A stretch of DNA of 64,000 bases from NCBI GenBank assembly GCA_032158295.1, contig CM063247.1:14424009-14488008 (forward strand). The letters are read 5' to 3'. The notes beneath the pieces are model-generated. The model saw nothing but the letters and a program-made list of their open reading frames with translations, had not been told where the DNA came from and ran no database searches. The position numbers and the translations under genes are program-made. This document shows positions 31,625 to 42,987 of the stretch, in pieces; positions within the stretch are counted from its first letter, which is position 1, and each line of letters starts with the position of its first letter. Source of the stretch: Pycnopodia helianthoides. Taxonomy: Eukaryota; Echinodermata; Asteroidea; Forcipulatida; Asteriidae.

Positions 31625-33478
31625 CAGGGGCGGATACAGGGGGGCGTGAGGCGCACGCCCCCCCCCCTTTTTTGCTTGAGAGAATAAAGAAAACATCAAG
31701 AGGAAAAATGAGGGAGAGACAAAGTTAATGACATAGGCCCTACCTATTATCATTTTTTTCTTCAAAAAAGCTACTAATAGTGTTTTCTCACACACTGAAC
31801 ATAAGCGCGAAACACCTGCAAATGCGGGGCGCGGGGTCCGGGGGCGTGAAGATCATTCACCCGCAGCGTGAGTCGACCATACCACCTCAGCAAAGAAGTT
31901 TCTGGCTGTAGGTCAGCACGCGTGCGCTGAATACAATGTGATCATTACAATCTTCGGAAACTAGTATTAAGATTTAAAAATTGGGGAAGACATATCCCCA
32001 TGAATAGGGCCAATCCACTTCGTATCATTGGCTCTATCACCATTGCATTCCTATTTTTGTGCCCGATTTAATTTTTAAGCCGGGTTAAGAAACTTACTGA
32101 TCGAATGCTACTGTACTTAATTTTTTTAATTAATTTTTTATTTTTTTGTAATTGTTTTTTTCTAAAAACATCACAGATCTTTTGGGAAAATTGTTTGCTT
32201 TTCGAATTGCGAGTGTGATTTTTTACCACATATTATTAACTTGCGCGAAAACCATTGTCAGGTTCCCTCAACAATCCACAACAGTATACGATCAACTGCT
32301 GATATTTAATGGAGACCAGACTGATTCAATCAGCGCGCCGTCAAGGTTTTGTGAAATACGTGTAATGCGGTGCGTATCTTAAGCCCGTCTGCGCAAAAGA
32401 GATTATGCTCAGCCCGTTATGTAAATCAGTCTGGCCCCCATTAGATCGTATAAATGTTGTGAAATAAATGTGTTCAGGGAACCCAACTAGTATGGTTCTC
32501 GCGAAAGTTGTTAATACGTGATCAAAAAAATCACTCTCGCGACTCGAAAGGTAATCATTTTCCCCCCAAATCCGTGATGTTTAAAAAAAAAGTTTAGCAA
32601 TAGGGCTTTCTTCAAGAGTAGGCATACAGTAGCATTTTGATCGGTAAGTTTTATAACCCGGATTAATGACATCGGGCACAAAAATAGGATTGCAATGGTG
32701 CTAGGCACAATTGGCAAGGATACGAACGAAGTGGATTGGCCCTATATGGGGCCAGTGAAGACATGTAGCATCGTATAATCATAGCATCGTATAATCGTGT
32801 CTCACTCTGTTCAGAAAATCACAGATTTTTTTTTCGTATTCAAGAAAGAGGGTTAATATCTGTTGTGCTTCTTTCAAACTGTTAGTTATAAATAGTGCAT
32901 ATAGTACACCGATGCAGGGCTGGGGGAGGGGGCTAGGCCTCTTGGCCTACCCTCACATATCCGTACATTGATGTTATTGTTGCTCGATCGCGCTGTCACT
33001 GAAGACAAGCACAACCTGTTCTTATCACTATATCAGCAGTAACATATTTAGTGTCACATTCTAATCCTCAAGTATGTGAAAACCTATAGACAAAGACACC
33101 CTATTTGGTTAATTATATTAAAAATTGCACTATCGTTTGTCTCACCCAACAGTTTTCCCCTTGAATAAGTATTGTAGCCTGCGTTTTTGATTTTTATAAC
33201 TCAGGATGGCTGATTCAAATCACTGACTCCCAACTAAAAAATAAAGTTTTAATAATGATCTTGCTAAAACAAAAGTGGTCAGATATTGTATAGATCGCAC
33301 CACAGAGCACCTAGAATCCTAACTGTTTCGGAGCATTTAAGCGGGCCCCGGAACCGGCCCATGTCGTAAGGGCTTCGCGTTACGCGCTCGTAGGATCCAC
33401 AAAAAAATTGCATTCACCATTGCTGCTTGTTAAATTTTCACGCCCCCCCCCCTTTGGAAAATCCTGGATCTGCCCCTG
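31625..33478. mobile_element. 1.85-kb hAT-like element with AACTT flanking repeats
   Basis: Left end CAGGGGCGGATACAGG, right end CCTGGATCTGCCCCTG. AACTT directly abuts both ends. Long poly-C tracts lie just inside each end (about 31659 and 33441). It has inserted within the GTGTCAGTTCGTGGCG repeat region of the first intron of array copy 1. The interior holds the fold-back element at 32005-32744. Confidence 0.65.
32005..32744. mobile_element. Fold-back element nested in the 31625 element
   Basis: Left arm starts TAGGGCCAATCCACTTCGTA; right arm ends CGAAGTGGATTGGCCCTA. Pairing continues inwards, with diverged arms of roughly 260 bp (CAATGGTG and CACCATTG, TGCCCGAT and ATCGGGCA, GCGAGTGTGATTTTTT and its inverse AAAAAATCACTCTCGC). 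Confidence 0.75.
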
Positions 33479-34262
33479 AACTTTAAACGCTGTTATCCCC
33501 GATTGCTACTTTTTATTGGTATCTACGTGACGTGTGTGTCAGTTCGTGGCGTCGGTGACGAATTATTGGAAACTCTATGAGATCTACATTTTCAAAATAA
33601 GACAACTCATCCTGAGTTAGGTTTACAATGCGAATGTACAAACATGAAAATAAATGCATTTCCCTTCACTTTGAGAAAACAAGGAACCTACTGCGCGATG
33701 AGGTAATAGAAGTAGCTGTTGCAAACAGAAATGACCTGCAATGATTTGTGTATTATATTACATTTTGTGGGTGATTGTACTGTCAAAATCAATAGGCGGA
33801 ACGAAACGAACTAGTTCCCATTGCAATTCAAAGCCATGACAGCAACATTGTGTGACCTGCGTCTTGATGTTCACAGAGGTTAGTTTGCTTCATGTACTAT
33901 CCTGTGTAACCTGTAACGATTTTCATACCAGACCTACTCTTTTGTTCGGGGTAACATAATGCAGAGACAAAAATAATCGGAACTTTCTCAAGTAACTTGT
34001 TGATATTAAAACAATAAATGCAAATCACCTTGACCTCCGTGTGCCTTTATCCTCGATGGTTTTATATAACTTGTAATAAGCCTAGGCGTTTTTAGGCCTG
34101 TATGGTTTTACTAATACATTTCCACTCGGATGCCCTTGACTTTTGAGCTGTATGGTCTCACTGTTTGTCATTGTTTAAGGGACATACCAGCTTACTGTTT
34201 ACTTCAGTGATGTGGAATCACTGGAAATAATTTTTAGATGGTTGTTCTAGTCAGTCTACTCC

Positions 34263-34773
34263 GCAGTGGCGGCACCAGACCTGTTAATCTGGGGGGGGGC
34301 AAACTTAAATTTAGGGGGGCAAACAAAAGTCTATAATGTACTGTATAAGCCTACAATTCACTCCAGAAATAAGATTTTGCACTGTGTGTATGTGACGTGT
34401 TGTGCGAACTGCGTGTACAATGGCTGCTTACGGTTTTGGGCAGACAATGCATTTCTATTTATAGCAGGTTTCCAAGCTTGTATAGATAAATAAATCCACA
34501 TTTTATTAACATTGCCGGAGATGGAAAGTGTATTGGGCTTTTTTGGTGGTGCCAGCTAATTATGATGGATGAAATTGAGTTTATTATTTACAGCGCAAAC
34601 AACATTGTAACAAATTGGGTGCAATCGTTTGGGATTAAACTCAATTTCCGCCATCGGGGAAAAAACTGGGGGGGGGGGGCAAACTGGGGGGGGGGGGCAA
34701 ACAAAATTACTGGGGGCATTTGCCCCCCCCCCCCCCCGTGCCCCCCCCCCCTCCCCCGTAGCGCCGCCGCTGC
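34263..34773. mobile_element. Poly-G/C MITE, GCAGTGGCGGC ends
   Basis: Left end GCAGTGGCGGCACCAG, right end GCGCCGCCGCTGC (inverse). GGGGGGGCAAACT-type blocks occur at 34290, 34311, 34670 and 34688, and long C runs at 34722-34755. It ends about 220 bp before exon 2 of array copy 1. Confidence 0.7.
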
Positions 34774-34996
34774 TAGTCCGATCCACACCAACTTGTATTC
34801 TATGGACATCGTGCAGACGTAGACCAGCTGTACAGGATAAACAGTCCGTCGTCGTCCCGCCGCGTGTGTAGCGCACGCAACACTTAATGTGACAATAGTT
34901 AGGGGATAATAGCTAGGGTTACAGACTAAAACCCTCATAAAACAAAACGTATTGTTTGAGGAACGTAATGAATGTAAAAGTATTCCTCTGTGTTAG

Positions 34997-35137
34997 GTAT
35001 CCTTTCTGCCGTTTTGCTGAAAGTTTGGGATGGGCGAACCATGATGATTGTTGGTGGGTTTTTGGCTGCGGCTGGTTACATCGGAGCAGCTTCGTCGCAG
35101 ACAGTACTAAAACTCGGACTGTGGCTCACATTATCAA
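34997..35137 (+). CDS. Array copy 1, exon 2
   Basis: 141 bp, open, encoding GILSAVLLKVWDGRTMMIVG then GFLAAAGYIGAASSQ (transmembrane segments 2-3 with the DGR loop typical of the family). Acceptor TGTTAG, donor GTAAGT. Confidence 0.88.
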
Positions 35138-35424
35138 GTAAGTACATGGTAGAGGGTCGGGAAGGCACTTGATGTCCCATACATTGAGCTTGTATGTATT
35201 TTATGTTTCATGGCATGCAGAGTGCCCTTCTCACAATCATACAACCACCCACCAATGGCCCCCAGAGAGTCCATAATGGTGTGAAACTTTGACATTGAAC
35301 CTTATTTTGAGATTTGGTTTAAATAACGAATATTCTTCATTATATATTTACTCTCTAAACTGGCGCTTCGTGTCTGATACGTCATGCCTATTAGTTTTAA
35401 ACGTCTTTTTCTTTATTTTTGAAG

Positions 35425-36237
35425 GTTTGGGACAGTCCCCAATGTACATAGTTGTCGCTGTGTCACTGCTAGAGTACTTTCCGGATGATTTTGCCACAAC
35501 TAACGGGATCACCTTAACTGGGGGCGCTATTGGCATGATAATTCTCCCTCCAGTGGTTGAACAGCTTTTACTGATCTACGGTTGGAGAGGTGCATTGATG
35601 ATCATGGGTGCATTTTTAGCTCATATCTGCGTATTCGGTGCACTCATAAGGCCACTACCCCAGGAGTACCAGTATAAACCACTACAGGACTCAGGATCAA
35701 ATTCGCCAACAGATAAACTCTTGGAAGACAGCAAGATTCGTAAAATGTGGAATGCTTTTAAAGAGAAGATGGATTTTAGTTTATTCGTTGATGAGCCACG
35801 TTTCGTCATGATTCAGTTAATCGTAACTTTGTGCGGAATAGTCTTCAGTGGTTGGCACTTGTATCTCATTCCCCATGGTATTTCTCTTGGCTTCGGAGAA
35901 ACATTAGCTTCACTTCTGGCGGCTTTTACTGGTATGGGAACCATTATTGGACGGCTATTTCACGGGACCCTTGTAGACCGTGGAGTAGTCCGGGCGACGG
36001 ATCTTTACGCAGGGGCTTCCTTCGTAGTTGGTGTAACTTTATTTCTCATCTCGCCAGCCTCGCAGTCCTATGCAACAACCGCTATTGTATCTACTGCCGT
36101 AGGGTTTGGACTGGGCGTTGTATTTCCATTGTGTTTTGTTATATCAGCTGATGTCCCGGATGGAAGAGAGATCACAGCTTTTGGTTTCTTTTATCTAAAC
36201 CAAGGCATCGGCTTACTATCAGGTTCTTATCTGTGTG
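35425..36237 (+). CDS. Array copy 1, exon 3
   Basis: 813 bp, open, encoding the middle of the transporter: SLGQSPMYIV, EYFPDDFATTNG, GWRGALMIMG, the polar central loop (about residues 185-222) and GRLFHGTLVDRG. Acceptor TTTTTGAAG, donor GTGAGT. Confidence 0.92.
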
Positions 36238-36500
36238 GTGAGTATATCTCAAAGGAGTTGTATTCGGTAGATGGCACAAAGATGTTTTTATCGTAATCCC
36301 AAATGACTGCTTGAGCGAGACGTCATTACAAGGGTATTTAAAAACGGGGAACATTCCCTTGCCTTTGATTCATTTAGGTTACTTACTTCTGCAAGGGGTA
36401 GTAGAACGTGCCTTTAGTTCGCAAAAACTATGGTCCTTTGTTTTTCCCAATCTCATACCTCGAATTATAACTGTGGTGTATATTATCTGCTTTACCGTAG

Positions 36501-36616
36501 GTTGGATCCATGATATGACTGGCGATTACATCACAGTCTTCACAACAGTAGGAGGTATATCAACCACCATGGGAGCTTTAGCAATGTCACTGAGACTACT
36601 ACCGACTCAGCATTAG
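36501..36616 (+). CDS. Array copy 1, exon 4 (C-terminus)
   Basis: Completes a split glycine codon, then WIHDMTGDYITVFTTVGG, ending RLLPTQH and TAG. Acceptor TTTACCGTAG. Confidence 0.9.
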
Positions 36617-38150
36617 GCCGTGTTGGAATCCATGGTTTCGCATTGCGTCTACATCGACTATTTTACCCTATTCTCTACATACTTTTGTGGAATTATGATA
36701 CATGATAGGTATTACGAAACTAGTATTTCCTCTCAGGTCCATAGAGACTGGGAGCCGCTATCTTGGTATCACGAAAAGTCAGGGCGCCCGGCCGTCTGCA
36801 AAGTAATGAATATGCATTGAGCTGACGTCACCAGTTTCTTCGTCGTGTGCGCATGACGCTGCATGAGTGCCTTGCCTTGCGTATGCACCTTGTGTAAAAA
36901 TAATAGTCACCTAATGCATACTCATGATTTGGGCAGTCCTCTTCTGATTTCGCATCAAGTCGGGTTCCCTCATGGGCGTTAATGCTGGGGGGCACGAGGG
37001 GAGACGTCTGTTTTTGCCTGGCATTTATGGCTTCCCATAGTTTTCCAATCTTGGTTGGTAAAAACTCGGGCTGTGACGTTGCAATAGAAAAGTCTATATG
37101 TATTTTTTTTCTGAGATATTTTCATCGCAAATGTTATTATCAATTTGCATTTCTTGCTGTGTATTCGGGGGGTATGTATATTTCATCTTTGTCTCTATAT
37201 ATGGTGTATATTTTTGTATTATGATATGCAGGATTAAAGTAGTATTGAAATAGTCTAAATATGACGTATCGGCACTGCAAAAGGTGAATTTTTCTAAACA
37301 CCACGGTTCTATGAGACTTGACTATATCATATCTAGTACGGAGTCGAGTACTATTACTGAAGTACTTGCTACTTAAGAAATACATTGTAAAAATAGACCA
37401 GAGTCAATGGGTTAAGAGTAGGGTGGGCGTGGTTCTGTTAATTTTCTTGAGGAAGAACTTCGTTCCCACAGGTATCGACGTTGGCCCGTTTTTCGTTCAG
37501 TTGTCTCAGCGCCTTAACCAATTAATAATAAGACCAATGAGGTCGAACAATATCACTGTGATATCGTACAAAAAAATGGTAACGAGGTTAGCGTAGGACT
37601 CTCTCGCGGAAACATAGCAGTGGAATCAATATTGGTCATAGTTAGGGTGGGCGGGGTTTTATATAAGCTAAGTGGGATGTGGGAGCTAGATGGTAAGCTT
37701 AAAAACAACGAAATTGTCTGGTGTTTCTTTCTAGCTCAGAGGTTTAAATGTACGTTAATTACTCAGCACGCTTGACTGAAACTCCATAGTACCGAAGGCA
37801 CATTTTCGCAGACGATATTTTTATGTGGCAATTCTTGTCTAAGCAAAAATAATGTACTTGTCATAAACTTAATACTTGGTTCCAAGCGAAGTTCGTATGG
37901 CGCTGTAAGGCACCACATTGTATTGAGGTTGGAGCTCTATCTATTGTATTCGAGACCACGTGAAGTACGACATTGGATTAGTTTCGGTAAGTAAATGTTT
38001 TCAGCATTATTGGCAATATTCATTGTCTGCAGGGATCTATTGTTGCTTCAAAAACGTTGTTTTGCTGAAATGGCGTTAAGTGCGTACTTTTCACAGTTCA
38101 GCGCAGCCCGAGTTGCCCACCCTGTGCCTGCAAGGCCTATTTATAAAGGC
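36617..38150. other. Array spacer, copy 1 to copy 2, first part
   Basis: Non-coding. Contains sequence conserved after each exon 4 (GGCCGTGTT, CATTGCGTCTACATCG and CAGGGCGCCCGGCCG), a tail of R300 at 37013-37095, and the TAGGGTGGGCGTGGTTCTGT block at 37416, which reappears at 60857 and, inverted, at 59393. An open frame at 37995-38303 is discussed under rejected items. Confidence 0.6.
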
Positions 38151-38154
38151 CTTG

Positions 38155-38452
38155 TCATTGTTGAAAAACAAACTGCGCTGGTTGGCATGGAAGGCCGATT
38201 GTTAGCAAAACACTCAATCGTGTTAACAGATGTTTCAACAAAATTCAACATTTCCTGCGAACCTAATTTTTATTTCCTAAGTAAAGTAAAGAACTTCTCA
38301 TGATTGGTTGCTTTGTTTCCAACAAATTCAACACCATTTTTGAATATTTGTGTAACATTGTTAAAAACTGTGGCTATCCGTTTTTGTTTTGCATATATGG
38401 CTTTCCATAGTTTTCCGATCTCGGTTGGCAAAAACTCGGGCTGTGACGTTGC
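38155..38452 (+). repeat. R300 repeat, array copy
   Basis: Near-identical to 52912-53196 and clearly related to 29400-29679. It is part of the duplicated array unit. Confidence 0.8.
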
Positions 38453-38768
38453 AATAGAAAGGTCCATACGACCTTTGGTTCCAATGCTGTGATCAAAACC
38501 ATGCCAAAACCGTTTACAATATTACCCGAAACAGCGCCCTCATAACCTTTGCGGGTTACTGGACGTGTGTTGGTATAGCCCGAACATCTGACGTCACACT
38601 TCGTGGCTCGTGAATTACGCCAGAGACCGGCTTCGAGCGTTTGGAGGAATCCTCGCAAACGCACCTTTGACATCGCATCCCATTGCGGTCTTGCGGATAG
38701 GTGACCAGTCGGACAGGGGACCAGTCTAGCAGTGACCATCATTTTGGTTAATTTACCGGTGCCTGTCC

Positions 38769-39029
38769 TACGGAAGCTTTAATTGCCATCACGTTACTGG
38801 CTGAGTTACTGAGATAATTTATCTCAGAAACACGGAATATTTTGTTGGAAACATGGAATTCAATGATACCGTATCATTGAATTCGGTGTTTCCAAGACAC
38901 CTTATCATTGAATTCCTAGTTTCGGGGATACGGTATCATTGAATTGCATGTTTCCAACAAAATATTCCGTGTTTCTGAGATAAATTATCTGGTAAGTCAG
39001 TAACGTAATGGCAATTTAAGCTTCCGTAG
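38769..39029. mobile_element. Fold-back palindrome, array spacer copy 1
   Basis: Left arm CTACGGAAGCTTTAATTGCC is matched by GGCAATTTAAGCTTCCGTAG at the right end. Pairing runs inward through ATAATTTATCTCAGAAACAC, GGAATATTTTGTTGGAAACA and GAATTCAATGATACCGTATC, so almost the whole 260 bp can fold on itself. ATGATACCGTATCATTGAAT-type words are repeated in the loop. Confidence 0.9.
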
Positions 39030-40730
39030 TGTCCTTATATATTCTTACGTATAAGTACAGAGTATTCAGCCAGAACGCTGCGTGGTTTGGAGGGAGAATT
39101 CTAACTCCGCCCTGGAGCTCTGTTAGTCAAGTCGAATTCGAAAGTTACGTCACAATAGTTAGTAATTTTACGATAACGGGTTTGTTTAATCATGGTTTAC
39201 TATAGCAAATATTTATCTTTGCAGTGAGATAGTTCATTTAGTTCATTAGAAAATAATAGATTATGTAATAAAATGAAAATGACCTGTCAAGAATTTTCTT
39301 CGTTACGTAAACGCTAACCTTATCATCTACTCAACGGAATGCACTGACTAATAACTACATGTAGTTTGACTAGTCGATCGCTAGACGCGTTCAAATGAAA
39401 AACATCACGCATGCGTAACTTTAATCGCAAATTGACGAAAGGTCGGCACCCAAAATTGCTCTTAAAGTCTTAATGCATTTTGCGTGGCTTATGCTTCGAG
39501 GCTCGTGAATCGGTGAAAGATATGGGACCAGTCTAACGCTACACTTGATTACAATGATGTGCAATGGAGGGCGCAACATCCACTGGGTTGGAGGGACTGG
39601 GCAAGTCTTAGACTTGGTTCCAAGTCTGCGATCGTGGCTTTTAGTCTACCCGATAGCAATTTTGTTCCGTACCACACTAGAGCCAATGCGTACACGCATA
39701 AGGTAAGGGCGCTTTCGGATCCTTCACTGTGACCCTGTCTCAGTGTGGTACGAAAAAAAAATTGCTACCCGATAGCCAATACATTATTGCCTGAATCAGC
39801 GCCCTCTTGTGGATTAACCTCCGTCATTAGCCTACGATCACAGACTTGGGAATCTTGTTCATCGGTTTGTAAACACCCTATGGCGAATTAGTCCAAAAGT
39901 GGACGGAACGCTCTGATTGGTCAGAATCGCAGAAGGCTGCAATAAAATGCATATTCAAATTCAACCGTTTATATCACGGGATATAGTACAGAAATACAAC
40001 ATTGATGCACATTGTAACTGAACTGCCTCTGCTCAGTGATTCAAATTGAGTTCAGAATAAAAATTTAAAAAACACAAATCGTTTCTTTTTTTCTAAATTC
40101 AAAATTAATAAAAACGTTAGAGAAAAATTTTAGGCTTTTGCAAACAAACGTACCTAACCGAGATCGCAGACTTAAAAACAAGTTCATTAAGGTTTAACAT
40201 ACATCTCTACAATTTGGCTGGTAGCCGGTAACTTTTAAATTAAAACTTGATGGGGGAGTATAAAGAAAAGTTGTTCATTATAGGGTTTTTAAAATATGTT
40301 TTTTGCTCAGTTCAATGAACAATAACTTAAATCAGACCCTACATAGGGGTACATAGCTACACAAACTCATAACAATCATGGGCCGAGGGGGCCTACCCCT
40401 ACATCATCGCAATATTCATGGTCCGAGAGAGCCTACCCCTACAGCATAATGGAAGAGTCCTACATAGGGCTACATAACTACAAAAACTCGCAGCATTCAT
40501 GGAGCCCAGGTAGCCGTGACCAAGGCTGTGGAGTTTTGTTTTCCTTTATGTTTTTCTTTATGCCCGCTAATTTTTGGAGTAAATTGCGGCCGCCTTGCGC
40601 AAGGCTAGGGCCTAGGTGACCTACAGCACAATGGAAGCACAAATTTCAAAGGCACACATCGCGCTCACACATTATTTTGTGCGGGATCCCGCTGTTCACA
40701 CAGAGCAAAAAGTGATAGACATTTTTGCGG
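39030..40730. other. Array spacer, copy 1 to copy 2, second part
   Basis: Non-coding repeat-unit sequence shared with 53773-54720 and 61350-62750. Includes GTCCAAAAGTGGACGGAACG and the short block CCTACATAGGG repeated upstream of exon 1. No family protein was recognised. It presumably contains the promoter of copy 2. Confidence 0.5.
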
Positions 40731-40738
40731 GCGTCAAG

Positions 40739-40925
40739 ATGGGAACATCAAGGAGCCCGTGGCGTTGGATGATCTTACTCTCAAGATGTGGTGTCTCTTT
40801 CATTGCTTTTGGCTTGTACAAGTCCATGAGTGTATTTATACCCGTATTGGAGGAGGATTTGAATATCAGTACTTCTTCAGCGGGGCTTGTTAGCAGCCTT
40901 CCGTACAACATAAGTATAATGACAG
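40739..40925 (+). CDS. Array copy 2, exon 1 (open)
   Basis: 187 bp, encoding MGTSRSPWRWMILLSRCGVS then FIPVLEEDLNISTSSAGLVS; donor GTGAGT. An in-frame ATG 108 bp upstream (40631) would add 36 residues. I prefer the inner ATG because in copies 1 and 3 the upstream segment is out of frame. Confidence 0.75.
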
Positions 40926-41175
40926 GTGAGTGTTTAAAGTCTACACAAGAGGGGAAATTGTGTTTTTCAAGACATTCTCACTCAACAAAATTATACATTG
41001 TAAACTCTATGAGATCTACATGTTCAAAATTAGACAAATCATCCCGAGTCAGGATAACACTGCAAATATACAAACATTAAAAAAAAATCCGACGCGTCAC
41101 TTTGAGAAACTTAGTTGCAAACTGCTTAATGCAAACAAATTGAAGGGTTAGACGCACAAAATAGTTAATGGCATA

Positions 41176-41568
41176 TTAAAGGAACGTTGCAGAATTGGTT
41201 TTGCTAATAAAACAGTTGCTGGCAATGTAAGCACTTTGTGCGATCCACTATATACATAAACTGACACACATGTAGAAGTTTGAGATCGATCGTCCATCTG
41301 GGTCACGAGAAAATAGTGAAAGACCGATTACACATTTGCATGAAATCATATAGATTCAACAAATGAATAAAACGCTCACTGAGCGATAAACTCCAATCGC
41401 AAAATTAGTTTATTCATTTCTCATCAAATATGGCATTTCAGACAGAAATATTTCAAGGGAAGTTTTCTACTATCATCATCATTAGACCGTGTAAGTTTTA
41501 TGTAAATCTGTGATCAAAAAGTATATTTTACAAGTTGTTTTCTTATCAATTCTGTAATGTTCCTTTAA
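41176..41568 (+). mobile_element. MITE family M1 in intron 1 of array copy 2
   Basis: TTAA-flanked copy with AAGGAACGTTGCAGAATTGG left end and AATTCTGTAATGTTCCTT right end. It occupies the same intronic site as the copies at 56127 and 63192; copies 1 and 3 lack it. Confidence 0.85.
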
Positions 41569-42671
41569 TGGCGTATTAAACGTTTCGAGCCTTGCAGAGT
41601 TTTGTCTCGAAAATAGTGTAGAGAAAGACTCATCGAGCAAATCTACAGGCCCAAACGATTCGGGTGTAACATTTTGTGTGATTTGAAAACAAACGTCCAT
41701 TCAAAACCTTGAATAGGCTGAACGATATACGGACCAGTGCTCATTCTAATTCAAAGCCAATACGCAGAAGAGATTTTCATACTAGACAACGATTGGGACC
41801 TTGAGTCAACAACTTGTTGTTTTTAAAATTAAACGCAAATCACGGTGACGTCCGTGTGCATTAATCGTTTATGGAATTATAGCTTGATATAAGCCTATAG
41901 GCTTGGATGGTTTTAATAACCTAAAAACATTTTTTTTTTTTTTTTTTTTACATTGTATTATTTCTATTTTGGTCGCTATTTTGGACACCATCTTGAAATC
42001 GCAAAAGTGCCCGGAATTTTATTTATTAATTTTTAATTTTGTAACATCTCAAATAGTGTTATAGCACCATAAACGGCAGTTAAAGGTATAAGTTTTTCAC
42101 ACCTGGCTCATTCAGTTTCGTGTGAAAACGAATGCTCCGTGAATCAGCATTCAACAGTCAAATTGAGTAATTCAATTTCACCAGTTTAACATTCACTGAT
42201 CAAAATTAATAAGATCGTTCAATTTCATTAGGTGTTTGCAGTCAAATTCAAATTGTGCTTTCTGATTCGTAGGCATACTTGCCTGTATAAATGCAGATAT
42301 TTTGAGGAGAATTTATTCTACACAGCCAAACTTACATGCCGAGATGCAGCACGTCAGAACATTGAAGGCTAAAGAAACCAACTTCAAATATAAATAAACG
42401 AAGAGAAGAAATGTATAAACAGAAAGAGAAAAGGACCAATGAAAAAAAATGCACAGGAAAACAACAACAATAATTTGTTTTGGAGTTTTATAAAGACCCC
42501 TTTTTTAGCTTTTCTTTCTTAACATCTGTTAACTTCAAATTTGACATAGTCCGAACATTAGAAGAAATAAATACCCCGGCAAACAATCTCAAGGCTGTAG
42601 CAAAATATTTTGTTTCCATTTCAAACTTATTTGAGGAACATAATGTATATAAAAGTATTCCTCTCTGTTAA

Positions 42672-42812
42672 GTATCCTTTCTGCCGTTTTGCTGAAAATA
42701 TGGGATGGGCGAACCATGATGATTGTTGGTGGGTTTTTGGCTGCGGCTGGTTCCATCGGAGCAGCTTCGTCGCAGACAGTACTACAACTCGGACTGTGGC
42801 TCACATTATCAA
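42672..42812 (+). pseudogene. Array copy 2, exon 2 with lost splice acceptor
   Basis: The coding part is open (ILSAVLLKIWDGRTMMIVGG), with Y to S in AAAGSIGAA. The base before the exon is A instead of G, which abolishes the AG at the normal position. Donor GTAAGT is intact. Confidence 0.85.
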
Positions 42813-42987
42813 GTAAGTACATGGTAGAGGGTCGGGAAAGCAATTGATGTCCCATACATTGAGCGTGTAAGTATTTTATGTTTCATGGCATGCAGAGTGG
42901 CCTGGGATCACTTCTCACAATCATACAACCACCAATGGCCTCCATAATGGTGTAAAACTTTGACATTAGTATATAAGAGATAATTGA

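Larger units (their letters stand above)
30851..36616 (+). pseudogene. SLC16-like transporter, array copy 1, frameshifted in exon 1
   Basis: Exons are 30851-31038, 34997-35137, 35425-36237 and 36501-36616, with GT-AG junctions and phase-1 introns. Exon 1 is 188 bp instead of 187. One extra base after GGTGTC (near 30907), relative to all sister copies, shifts the frame to a stop after 41 codons. Exons 2-4 are fully open and would encode about 356 residues: MFS segments, GWRGALMIMG, the large central loop, and the end GWIHDMTGDYITVF. It is therefore a pseudogene with a single lesion, an assembly error, or an allele. The first intron is 4 kb and carries several insertions. Family function, if expressed: proton-linked or facilitated transport of monocarboxylates or similar small solutes; the substrate cannot be read from sequence. 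Confidence 0.75.

Noticed and set aside
37995..38303. Open frame (RDLLLLQKRCFAEM...) kept in two spacers (also 52746-53051)
   Set aside because: The two copies are recent duplicates, so an open frame is expected by chance. Much of it overlaps the non-coding repeat R300, and no family match or splice context supports it.
38374..38742. Minus-strand frame MMVTARLVPCPTGHL..., also at 53021-53485
   Set aside because: Conserved only because the spacer was duplicated. It overlaps R300 and contains repeat sequence; no domain recognised.
40616..40738. N-terminal extension of the transporter (HIALTHYFVRDPAVHTEQ...), also in copies 4 and 5
   Set aside because: In-frame in copies 2, 4 and 5 but out of frame in copies 1 and 3, with mostly amino-acid-changing differences. 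Kept as an alternative start only.
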